Assembly (NCBI GenBank): GCA_029339195.1
Contig: JAPTJF010000193.1
Coordinates: 1-64,000, forward strand
Length of the DNA stretch: 64,000 nucleotides
Direction of reading: 5' to 3'
Source of the DNA: Micractinium sp. NFX-FRZ
Lineage: Eukaryota > Chlorophyta > Trebouxiophyceae > Chlorellales > Chlorellaceae
Under the pieces are notes generated by a model. That model made no database searches, was not told the origin of the DNA, and saw nothing but the letters and a program-made list of their open reading frames with translations. Both the position numbers and the translations under genes were made by a program. Of this stretch, positions 1 to 10,524 are shown one piece after another (the first letter of the stretch is position 1; each line of letters opens with the position of its first letter).

Positions 1-1
1 G

Positions 2-3000
2 GGTGCTGGGGCGGGCACATGCGACGAGCAGCACGGGGGTGTTGCCGCTGCCGCTGAGGAGCTGCAGCAGGAGGTGGGTGCTGCTGATAGTAGCGAGCAG
101 CCGGCTGCGGTTGCCGGTGAGGTTGAGGAGCAGCAGGTGGGTGCTGCTGCTAGCAGCGAGGAGCAGGAGGCGCGTGCTGCTGCTAGCAACGAGGAGCAGG
201 AGGCGGGTGCTGCCACCACCGAGGCGGCAGCAGTGCCAGCACCCACAGCAGCAGCCACTGACACGAAGGACAGCTGCTCTGGCAGCGAGCCGGTGCAGCA
301 GCCCAGCGAGCTGCAGCCAGTGGACAGCAGCGCCAGCGGCCTCTCGCCGCAGATGTCGGTGCGGCAGCGCCTGGAGATGCGCGAGCGGGAGCGGCAGCAG
401 CAGGCGGCAGCAGGCGCGCAGCTGGCGCCGCCGGCAGAGGCTTCCGGCAGTCCTTTCTCACCGGTGGGTGCTGCGAGTTAGCTGCTGATTGCGGCTTGGG
501 TGCTGGCTTTTGCTTGCAGCTGGGTGCAGGAACTTGCTTACAGCACAGCTGTTTTGAGGTGGCTAGGGCGTTCCATCACAGCCGTCCTCACTGCCCTTCA
601 CTGCCCTCTTCCTGGTCCACTTTCTGCAGCGCCCTGGCCGCTCCCCAACCCCGGCTGCCTCGCGCCCGCACAGCCGCGTGGCAGGGTCGCCCTCCCAGAG
701 CCGCCTGGCCAGTGGCCACAGCTCGCCGGCCCTGACGCCGCGCCGCCCCCCCATGGAGCGCCGCATGGCTGGCGGTGCTGCCAGCGCTGCTTCTGCCAGG
801 AGCCCGCCGGTGTCGGCTCGCGGCAGCCTGCGAGAGGGTGCTGCTCGCGGCGAGCCCAGCTATGCCAGCAGCCACGGCAGCGGCACGTCCAGCCGCGTGA
901 GCGGTGACGGCAGCTATGTCTCCTCCCTGCTCCGCCCCCCCGCGGCCTATGTGGCGGCGGTGGAGGCCACTGAGAGCCGGCGGCAGCTGCGCGCACAGGC
1001 CAGTGTGCCCTCCACCTACAAACCCAAGGTGTGTGTGAGGAGGCAGGCTGGGTTGCAGCATTGTCGGCCTGCCACCACCGCCTCACATGTTTCTCTGCCG
1101 CCCAGCACCCTGCTTGTCCACACCTCGCCCTGCCCCGCCCCAGCCTGTGGCCGCTCATCCTTGGTACACCCACCGTGCCTTCAGTCAACCATCCCCACTG
1201 CGTTGCCTCCAACGTCGCCCCTCCCCCTGCAGGCCACACAGTCCCGCCCCTTCAAGCTGGAGTGCAACGAGCGGGCCAGCTACGACCACACGAGGGTGGC
1301 AGAGGAGGCCAAGCTGACCAGCGAGGAGCGCAAGGCCAGGCAGGCACGTGGGTGCTGAGACAGGGTGCTGCTCATGAGACAGGGTGCTGTTTGGTGGTTG
1401 GTGCCCAGCTGCTTGGTCTGCTGCTCTTGGGTGCACTGGTAAGGGCAAGCTGATCAGTGCAAGGAGGAAGGCCAAGCAGGCACATGGGTGCTGCCTCACG
1501 GGTTGTGGATGCGGGCAGCAGGTGCCAGTGGGTGCAGGCCTCTATATCGTGGAGGCACGTGCCTCAACCTGAACATGAGCTCTCATCTGTGCACTCGCAC
1601 TTGTTGCGCTCAAGTTGCTGCCTACCTGCGCATGTTGCCGCTGCATACATTTGGTGTCCTGACACGGTGCTTGCTGCCTGTACTGCCCCCGCTGCCCTGC
1701 TGATTTGCAGGCGGTGGCGGGGCGTGAGGAGCTGGCTCGAGAGCTGAGCCAGGCGCGCGAGCGCTGCCGCCGCACGCTGACAGCGCAGCCCATGCGCCCA
1801 GCGCCGGCGCGCACAGCTTCGGTGGGTGCCACCGCTGGGGTTGAGCCAAAGTTGCTTGCCGCTGGCAGAGGGTCCATCTTGCATCTACCCACTGTCTGCT
1901 GGCCCTGCCAGTTGCCCTGTGATCCTGCCTTGCAAGCAATGTGCCCCCACTCTGCCATGCTCCCCGCCTGCCTTGCTCACCGACCCATCTGCCTGCTCCT
2001 GCCCTTCTCGGCTTCCATGCCCGTTCCATGCAGCCCCCCGTGTTCAAGCTGTTCAAGCTGGCCTCACTGGAGCGCCACGACGCATATGCACAGGCGTTTG
2101 AGCTCAAGGTAAGGGGTACCCATGCAACCGGGCTCTTCTTGGCAGTACGTCCCCGCCCCATGCTGCTGGCCCCATGCATGACCAGCCACGGGTTCAATCT
2201 GTGCCTGCAGACCTGCTCACCCAGCTGACCTACCGCCTGAACATGGCATGCAGGTGGCGGAGCAGCAGCGGCAGGAGGGGGAGATGCACCGCCTGGCCAG
2301 GTGGGTGGCGCGAGGGCAGTTTTGCTGGCGACCCAGATGCGCACCTGATGCGGTGCATAATCTCGTGGGTTTGAGGGGGGCGGGCGTGGAGGAGGTGGAG
2401 AAGGAGGTGGAGCGGAGAGCAGTCACAGGGCGAGAGAGGCATCAACCTGGGACGGCTGGTAGTGCCTGCTGCATGCCGCCATCCCCTCATTACTCACTCG
2501 CCTCTGCCTGCCTGCCTGCCTATGCAGCCATGGCAGCCGCACGCCCTCCCGCATTGGCGCCCTGCACGGCGGCGGCAGCGCCAGCCCCAAGGAGGGCGGC
2601 AGCCCGCCCGCGCTGGCCACAGGGGAACGGGCGGTGCGCTATGCTGAGCGCAGCATGAACCGGCGACAGCGGGATGAGGCGGCGGCGGCAGCCAAGGAGG
2701 CAGAGCGGGTGGCGCAGCTGGTGGGTGGGTGGGAGGGACAGGGCGGGAGGGACAGGGCGGGATGTGAACCTGGGGGGAGCAGGCGTCAGTGCCCTGCTGC
2801 CACTGTCTGCCTGCTGTTTTGCACTCTCTGGTGCCACCTGGCGTGTGCGGCGTTCAGTCCTTGCCTGTTCACTCGCCCGTCGGCATGCAGACTGCGCAGG
2901 AGAAGGCGGAGGAGGAGGAGCGGCAGGCGCACCGCTTCAAGGCACGCCCCATGCCCGACTTTGCCGCCCGCCCTGTCTTCACTCCCAAAAAGGACAAGGT

Positions 3001-3382
3001 GAGGGTCGAGGTGCTGCTTTGCCGCGCTTGGTGCTACCCGGGGGGGTCGTGAAGAGCTGGGTGCAATGCGGCACGCCCAAAGCCCTCGGCTGAGGGGCAA
3101 ACTACCAGTGCATCTGCCGTGTGTGTGCGCTAGGCAGCGTCTCTTCTGCGCCCTGCCAGCAGACTGCCACTGCTCCGCCACCCATCTCCCAGCACCCTAC
3201 CGCCGGTGCTCAATCATCTCATGCAGGCCAAGCCATGCACAGTGCCCTGCGAGTTCCGGTTCAGCGCACGCTTTGGTGCAGGCAGCGGGGAGGCGCAGCT
3301 TGCGCAGGACACGCCTGGCAGCAGGCCAGTCACTGCGCAGGGCACGCCGATGGGCAGGACGGCGACCAGCAGTGGAAGGTGA
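2..3382 (+). CDS. TPX2-like microtubule-associated protein (5' partial)
   Basis: Nine exons join in phase: <2-463, 630-1028, 1233-1343, 1711-1821, 2034-2108, 2254-2300, 2528-2720, 2891-2998 and 3227-3382 (TGA). They give 553 visible residues, and the frame is open at the window edge, so the start lies outside. The first ~155 residues are acidic and Ala/Glu-rich, followed by a Ser/Arg-rich linker. The seen motifs resembling the TPX2 family are RPFKLECNERA (around residue 292), a Glu/Arg-rich helix, then FKARPMPDF and a Lys-rich run near residues 480-505. Known TPX2/WVD2 proteins bind microtubules and, in the founding member, help build the spindle. Intron 3 needs a GC donor (CAG|GCACGT), because the GT four bases later breaks the frame. 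TPX2 membership is inferred from motifs only; a generic coiled-coil protein is the alternative. Confidence 0.62.
134..207 (+). repeat. Coding minisatellite, 36-bp unit, about two copies
   Basis: Two near-identical 36-bp units in exon 1 of the TPX2-like gene encode a repeated Ala-Ala-Ala-Ser-(S/N)-Glu-Glu-Gln-Glu-Ala pattern. A weaker copy precedes them. The unit length is a multiple of three, so copy-number change keeps the frame. Confidence 0.7.
1447..1493 (+). repeat. Intronic echo of exon 3 end plus donor (TPX2-like gene)
   Basis: This intron 3 segment is a diverged copy of 1311-1357, shifted by 136 bp. It carries the last codons of exon 3, the GC donor and the first intron bases. It can be read as K-L-I-S, then a shifted stretch ending KAKQ, against the true KLTSEERKARQ. 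Confidence 0.75.
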
Positions 3383-3566
3383 CCAGACACATGGCCGCGT
3401 GTGCCAGCAGCTCCGACCCGGCAACGGCATTGGTGCTGCTCAAACGTAATCAAACTTTAAAAGCATGTATCTGCCTCTCCTTCTGTCCACATGTGAATTG
3501 GACGTTATACAACTTGTTATGCAACTTGTTATTCACCCGCCCGGTCACCTGCATGAATGGCGCGCA

Positions 3567-3571
3567 TGTAA
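3567..3571 (+). terminator. TGTAA polyadenylation signal, TPX2-like gene
   Basis: TGTAA, the usual green-algal polyadenylation signal, lies 185 bp past the stop codon. Assignment is by position and strand only. Confidence 0.5.
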
Positions 3572-3881
3572 AGCAAGCACGACAGCAGCATTGCCAGGAC
3601 AGGTCGGGGCTGTTTTGCAGCAGGCAGGCGCTTCCCTGCACAGCACAGCAAAGTCTGGGTTCTGCATATACTTTAACACAGGTAGGCATGGCTGCCTCGC
3701 CTGCTGCCGTGCCTGCCCCAAGTCTTCCTTGCTCTCACGAACCATAACGTGACTTCTCAACAGCGTGCCGCTCTGCTGCATGCACAGGCCTTTCCTCCCT
3801 CTTTTCTACGCCACCTCCTCCAAACCTCTGCTCTGCTCCTGCCGCCCCCAATGCTGCCTATGTGTGGGCCTGTGAGAGAGC

Positions 3882-3886
3882 TTACA
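3882..3886 (-). terminator. TGTAA polyadenylation signal, ATP2
   Basis: TGTAA on the minus strand, 485 bp past the ATP synthase beta stop codon, implies a 3' UTR of roughly 0.5 kb. Confidence 0.5.
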
Positions 3887-4370
3887 ATCTCGCAGCTCCC
3901 GCGGCGGCAACTGCAAGCATTCCCCGCGCAGCATCAACTGCGCATCTTTTGGCCCAGGCTTGCGTGAAAAGAGGAGAGCTGGTGGTGAGGCTGTATCATC
4001 GTTTGGGGTCAACATTGTTGAGAGGCGGCGCCAGGCCGGTTGCCAGGCTGGCACGCCCGCCCCGCCCGCGGCATGCTAAGCACAGCAGGCTCGGCCCACT
4101 GCTGCCGTGGTGCGGGACGGCGCACGCGCCGGAAACTGGCCAGTCGCCCAAGAGGTGTGGTGGCGGTGATGAGGGAGAGCGCTGCGGGCGTGGCGTGTCT
4201 TCAGGGCGGCCGCTGTGCTACGCCGCGGCGCCTTGGCACTCCACGCAGCACGTGCCCCGCGCGCCTCCCCCGAGCCGGCTGCTGCGGCCGGCCCGTCTGC
4301 GCTGCTCCGCCGGCGCTGCCGGCGTGCAGGCAACCGCCCGTGGCAGGCGCTAAGCTCCGGGGCGTGAAGC

Positions 4371-7145
4371 TTACTTGTTGGCCGCCATCTCGGCCGCCAT
4401 CTTGTCGGCCTTGTCCATCACCTCCTTGATGTCGCCGTTCTGAGGCAGGGAGGCACAAGACAGAGAGGGGGGATGACGTAAGCACGTTGGAATCGGTGGG
4501 AAGCGCGGCCTTGTCAAGTACCTCCTTCATGTCGCCGGTCTTGAGGCAGGGAGACAGAGAGACACAGGGCAGGACAGGGAGGGATAGTGTGCCAGCACAT
4601 GGGAGGTTGGGGTGAGGTGACACACTGTGCCAGGGGTTTGGAGGGATGCAAGGAGAAGCAGGGGGTTTGCAGGTGGGAGGGTGGATGGGGTGAGCTTGTT
4701 ATGCTTGCAGCCGCCAGGCTGCAGCCAACCTTTTACCGCCCCGGCACAGCTCTCAAACCACAGGGACCATCCACTTGCCAGCGTCCCAGTGCCATGAGCG
4801 CCACGATGCATCACAGCACAGCACATCCCCCCCATGATGTGCGCCCGGCTCATTACGCCCCCCATGATGCATGGCCAGCTCAGCATCTGCCCTATGCACA
4901 CGTCACGCTCACCATGTAGAAGGCCATCTCGGGCAGCTCGTCGTACTTGCCGTCCAGCACGCCCTTGAAGTCGGCAATCGTGTCCTTCAGCTCCACGTAC
5001 TTGCCTGCAGGCAAGCAGTGACAAGAGGAAAGGGCAGGCGGAAGCAGCCTGAGCAGGCAGGCAGTGACCAGAGGAAAAGGGCAGGCGGAAGCAACCTGAG
5101 CAGGATACAAAGTCGGCGCTCGTGCCCCTCATCTCCACAGCGCTTGCACGTGCCCCAGTACTGTGGTCAAGTTGGAGGTATGAGGGGGCGGGGCGGTGAT
5201 GAATGGGGAGGCGGCACGGAACGAGGCACAAGAAACACTTGGGGCAGCGCCTCCGGCAGCCCAACAGCTTTTGCGGCGCCACAGCACACACAGAAGTGGC
5301 CGGCGCAGCTCAGCGCACCTGGCGTGCCGGTGAACACCTCGGCCACGGCAAAGGGCTGGGAGAGGAAGCGCTGGATCTTGCGCGCGCGCGCCACGGTCAT
5401 CTTGTCCTGCAGGTGGCACGAGACGAGAGGCAGGCAGGCGGGGGAAGGTCGAGGGTCGAGGTGAGGTTTGGATGAGATGGGCGGCCCGGGTGTGAACGGG
5501 CCCTGAGGTTGCGGCTCCAGCGCAGGCCGCACCAAGGGACCACCCAAGGCAGGGTGCAGCAGATGCACGGCGGCATGCCCAGCCGCCGGCCCACACACCA
5601 CCTGGGTAGCTCATTTATAAGCCCAGCTCCCCAAAAATCACAGCCACTGACCAGCAACCGAGTAGCAGGAGAGGGGGGACCGGCTCGCATGACCAAAATG
5701 CTCCCAGTGCCCGCTCACCTCCTCGGACAGCTCATCCATGCCCAGGATGGCAATGATATCCTGCAGGTTGCGGTAGTCCTGCAGCACCTTCTGCACGCCA
5801 CGAGCCACTGCAGGAGGGGGGCGGCGACATGATGCAGGCGACACAGAGGGGTGGGGCTGGGTGAAGGAGGATGCCAGGCAGAGGGGCGACGGCATCCAAG
5901 CATCAACCCTCTCCAAGAACACCAGGGCCTGTGGAGGAGCAACCGCTGCGCAACTGTCAGACCGCGTCGGCCGGCCCCAGCTGTCCCGCCGCCGCCTCTT
6001 GAGAGCAAGGGGAGGCGAGCGGGCACTGCTGCCGCCCAGCCGCCCACTCACCGCCGTAGTGCTCCTCTCCCAGGATGCGGGGGTTGAGCATGCGGGAGGT
6101 GGAGTCCAGGGGGTCCACCGCCGGGTAGATACCCAGCTCTGGAGGTGGGGGGGCGGCGGGGGGGGCAGTTTGTGTGGGGAGCTCAGGGAAGGGGCGAGCG
6201 TCGACCCAAGGGGCGGAGCCCTGTTCTTCTTGACAGGGAGTAATTGCCGTGGGACTGGCTGACAGAGGGGATGGCACGGATGGGACGATGCAGGGAATAG
6301 GGTTGCAGCCGAGGCAGGGAAGCAAGGTGGGGCACAGCACAGGCTCCCGGCTGGCCAGCAAGCCGCGGCACAGAGCAGGGCAGCGCACCCGCAATGCCGC
6401 GGGACAGCACGGTGGTGGCGTCCAGATGCGCGAAGGTGGTGGCGGGCGCGGGATCAGTCAGATCGTCGGCAGGCACGTAGATGGCCTGCCAGGGGGGGGG
6501 GAGGGGGGCAGCGGGGGCAGGGGCACAGAATGAGCGAGGGGCAGGCAAGGGAGGCAGCGCTGGATGTAACCCTGCTGCACAAATTGTCCTTGTTGGAGGC
6601 GAGACAACCAGGCCGGACACCCACATCACCTCTAGCCCCACACACCCTCACTGTTCCTTACTCACTGCACTGGGGCGATTGAGCGCTTTGGTGGCAGTGG
6701 CTGCTGCACCCTCCCAACCCTTCCTAAACACGGTGCAACCCGTGCAGACATGCATAACTACAGAAGGACAGCCCAGGCGCACCTGCACGGAGGTGATGGA
6801 TCCCTTCTTGGTGGTGGTGATGCGCTCCTGCAGCTGGCCCAGATCGGTGGCCAGGGTGGGCTGGTAGCCCACGGCCGAGGGGATGCGGCCCAGCAGCGCA
6901 GACACCTCGGAGTTGGCCTGGGAAGGGGGGGTGGGGCGGGGAGGGAGGGAGTGAGGGGGCAGTGACAGCAGGGTGAGGAGGGGGAGCAGTGCAGGGCAGG
7001 AGGGCGGTGTCCACTGGAGCAGCACACCAACCACCCATCTCACGGGCATGCCACCCATCCTGTGTACAAGGGGGCACCACATCCCTCTGTACAGGATGCC
7101 TTGGCGCACACATGGAGCGAAATGAGGGCAAGCCCACCTACCTGG

Positions 7146-7187
<42 letters not shown>

Positions 7188-10100
7188 CCCTCCTCGTCAC
7201 GGAAGTACTCGGCAACGGTGAGGCCGGTCAGCGCCACGCGGGCACGCGCGCCTGGCGAGGGGAGGGAAGGCACAGGAGAGACGCGTTTTGTGAGCGCTTG
7301 CTTGCTTAACGGGCAGGGCAGGGAAGGCCACGCGCTGTGTGTGCGAGGCGCTCGGCGCAGGCGCGGCTCATGGGCTGCGCCTGACGCCACGCACCCGCAC
7401 CGCCAGCTCAGCACCCCTGCCAGCTCACCCGGGGGCTCGTTCATCTGGCCGTACACCAGCGTCACCTTGGAGTCCATCTGCTGGTCCCCAAGCTTGATGA
7501 CGCCTGCAGGTGGGGGGTGGGAGTCGGAGGGGAGGAGGCACGGGGGTCAGGGCGCCCGGGTGGGGGGGCGTGCAGCCGGTGCGGCCACACAAAGCGCGCA
7601 TGCTGCTTCTTCACTGCTCCCGTGATCCACGCCATGCAATGTGTGAGGACACTGCCGCTGCACCCACTGCACTTGGGGGACGAGCCCAGGCGGGCAGCCG
7701 GGGCAGCGCGGACCAGCAGCAGCAGCACCCATGTAGTGCTAAAAGGCACCGCAACTGCACACACTGCACGCAGGAAGGCCAGACCAGGTGGGCAGCAGGC
7801 GCAGCACCCACCAGACTCGATCATCTCGCGGTAGAGATCATTGCCCTCGCGGGTGCGCTCGCCCACGCCCGCGAACACGGAGAAACCACCTGCTCGCAGG
7901 GTGGCGCAGCAGAGAGGAGGGCGGGGCGGCACACGGGTGATCAGCAGTGTCGCTGCTGCTGGCACTGGCTGCCGCTCTCGAGGGGGGCATGCATAGCGAG
8001 ACCACGCACAGCAGGTATGCGTGAGTCCGCACAACCTTGTGCCCCCTCAGCCAGCATGAACAGCACCGCCCCCGTGCTGAGGGAACACTGGCAGCTGGCG
8101 GGCGATGCGCGACATCCCCTGGGCTCACCGTGCCCCTTGGCCACGTTGTTAATCAGCTCCATGATAAGCACGGTCTTGCCCACGCCGGCACCGCCGAACA
8201 GGCCAATCTTGCCACCCTTCTGGTAGGGGGCCAGCAGATCCACCACCTGTGGGGCGGTTTGAATAAGGAGGGGAGGCAGGGGCGGGGGGCTGGGTGAATG
8301 CAAGAGCCGCGCTTCTATGGAATTAGCACGAGGTTGCCCCATGAGGTCAAAACCCGCAGACAGGCAGACAGGCAACGTGCGTGCAGCCCTTGTTGGCGGG
8401 CGCAGGTGGGCAGCCATCGTCGCCCCCGTAGTAGCCACTGCCAGCTTCTTTTCTAGCGCACTGTTCTCATGTCGATCCCAGTGCTCCTGCTCCGCCGGCG
8501 CCAACCTCGCTGGCCCCCACTTCCTCGCTTCTTCCCACCCCCCGCGTGTCTGCCCCATCGCGCACCTTGATGCCGGTGGTCAGAATCTCCTGCTCCACAC
8601 CCTGGTCCACAAACAGCGGCGCCTCGCGATGGATGGGCCAGGTCACCTTGGAGGCTGCACAGCAGGGCGCAGCAGGGCACAGCACGGCGTGGATGAGCAC
8701 ACAGCAGGGCACAGCACGGCGCGGCACGGCGCGCGTCCCTGTCGAAACCAGGCTTCGCCCTGTCCACCTCAAGACAGCGCAGGTGCTGCCGCCAGCTGCC
8801 GGCCCCTGCCAGCGACCTGCCCAGCGCGCTGAAAGCACTGCCCTGCTTCCTGGCGCGTCGCCACCTGTATTCCTCTGCCCTCTACAGCCTGCACACCAAC
8901 ACCAGCAGGCAGGCAGCCCAGCCGCCAAGGCCGGTCCTCCATCCAGCACCACCAGGCACCTCAGCGCGCCACGGCAGCACCGGCCCAGCCGCCGACAGCC
9001 GGCAAGACTTGGCATTGCACACCATTCCAAAACACCATGCTGCACAGCGGCACACAGCACTGGCATGCTAAAGAGCTTTGGCTACGCATGCGGCCTTCTT
9101 CGCCCACCAAACACCTCACCCACCAACCGCCCTGCAGGGGTGATTCCAGTCCAGAGTGGTGCACTAGCAGTAAGGAAGGGGCACTCACTGATGGGGCCCT
9201 TCTCGTCCACGGGCTCTCCAATCACGTTCATGATGCGCCCCAGGGTCTCGCGGCCCACCGGCACCTTGATCGGCTCGCGCGTGTTGATCACGCCCTGGCC
9301 GCGGGTCAGGCCGTCGGTGGCGTCCATGGCAATGCAGCGCACCTGCGGGTGGCATTGGAGGGTCGTGGCGGTGCGCTCATGCGTGGTGCAGCACTGACAG
9401 GCGTGCACAGCACAGGCATGAGAAGGGCAAGGCGAGCGTGCGCAAGCAGGGGGCGGCCAGGGCGGAACCTGGGGGATGACGCACTGCACTCTGGCCAGCT
9501 GAAGTGCCGCGCCACGCTGTGCAGGTGAGCGCCCTGTGCGCAAGGCGCACGCCTGCGTGCCCTGCATGAGCACTGCGCGGCCGCCACCTACACCCCCTTC
9601 CAACAAACCATGCCCATGTCGCACCCAGCACCCAGCAGCCGCCAGCACCCACCCACCGTGTGGTCGCCAGTGTGCTGCGCCACCTCCAGCACCAGCCGGA
9701 TCTCATGATCGGCCACCTCCAGCGCCGACAGGATGGAGGGCAGCTCGCCCTCGAAGTGCACATCCACCACGGCACCAATGACCTGCCAACAAGGGGGAGC
9801 AGGCGGGCGGCCCCGCGCTGAGATAGCAAGGCGGAGGGGCGGGCGGAGGGCGGGCGAGAGACGGCATGGGCCAGCCCTCCCACCGTGCCCTGTCACGCCT
9901 CGGCGGGCTGCAATCGGTCACGAGTGAGCCTCAAGGGCTGCGATGGCGCCGCTCGGGTGGCAAACCCCCCGCGATGGCGCTGCGGCACACCCTGCTCCTC
10001 AACGGCGCACAGCGACTTCCAGGGCCCTCCAGCGGCACCAGGGACTCCCCAGTCACCCCCGCATGCCAGCAAACGTCACTGAAGACGCCAGTAGGCTAGG

Positions 10101-10305
10101 GTCTGTGCACCCTGCAGCAGTGGCATCGCCCCACAGTCGCCCAGCTTGCCTGGGTAATCTTCCCCTCGGCAACGGTCTCCTTCACGGGAGCGGGCTCCGC
10201 CGCCGCAGCAAACCGGCGGACCAGCTGCAGGGTGGGCACCGCCGATGCGGCGGCCACGGACGGCGCGAGGGCCGCCAGGGACCCGCTGGCAAGCTGTGAC
10301 AACAT
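4371..10305 (-). CDS. ATP2: Mitochondrial ATP synthase subunit beta
   Basis: Catalytic beta subunit of F1 in the mitochondrial F1Fo ATP synthase, forming ATP from ADP and phosphate. Fifteen exons (transcript order): 10150-10305, 9657-9782, 9189-9342, 8566-8654, 8129-8246, 7812-7889, 7429-7503, 7142-7251, 6783-6917, 6389-6485, 6052-6138, 5719-5807, 5319-5406, 4913-5004, 4371-4439. All joins are in phase and give 520 aa. Residues 1 to about 35 are a basic/hydroxylated mitochondrial presequence. Seen: Walker A GGAGVGKT at residues 193-200, the catalytic-Glu segment [11 protein letters not shown], Walker B-type [10 protein letters not shown], and DELSEED formed across exons 12/13. It ends MAAEMAANK. 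Intron 1 requires a GC donor (CAG|GCAAGC) to join GKITQ to VIGAVVDV. The start has a good ATG context (GCAGCCATG). Confidence 0.97.
4508..4552 (-). repeat. Intronic echo of ATP2 exon 15 start
   Basis: A diverged copy of the exon 15 acceptor and first ~12 codons sits 100 bp upstream in intron 14. It reads [11 protein letters not shown] against the true [11 protein letters not shown]. The copied acceptor has decayed from CTCAG to CTCAAG. Confidence 0.8.
5013..5154 (-). repeat. Tandem ~47-bp repeat and exon 14 echo in ATP2 intron 13
   Basis: Two copies of a ~47-bp unit (gtgac(a/c)agaggaaa motif) lie at 5016-5105. They are followed at 5109-5154 by a degraded copy of the exon 14 start (true segment 4967-5006). 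The whole block looks like nested tandem duplication of the acceptor region. Confidence 0.65.
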
Positions 10306-10524
10306 GGCTGCGGCTACACTAACAGGGGCGGGACAGAGGGAGAACCCCGACTGTTTACTCCGCCCTGCCACCTGGCCATGCCAAGCATGAACCTGCACCC
10401 CACGGGCCTTTGGCACGCCTTGGACGGGTCCGATCATCGAGGGGCGCTATCAGCACATCGTGTGCCGGGGCGAGGGTCCCCTCGCCCACCTCCTGCGATC
10501 ACCGGCAGTCAGCATACTTCAGAA
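10306..10524. promoter_or_regulatory. Shared divergent promoter region, ATP2 / metallopeptidase
   Basis: Only 219 bp separate the two start codons, so both transcripts must initiate from this short GC-rich interval. No TATA box is evident. If an upstream in-frame ATG at 10378 starts the plus-strand gene, the gap shrinks to 72 bp. Confidence 0.5.

Larger units (their letters stand above)
3383..4370. other. Convergent 3' intergenic region (TPX2-like / ATP2)
   Basis: No coding exon is supported. It should hold the 3' UTRs of the two converging genes. A TGTAA signal lies on + at 3567-3571 and its complement TTACA at 3882-3886. The rest is GC-rich with no recognisable repeat. Confidence 0.6.
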
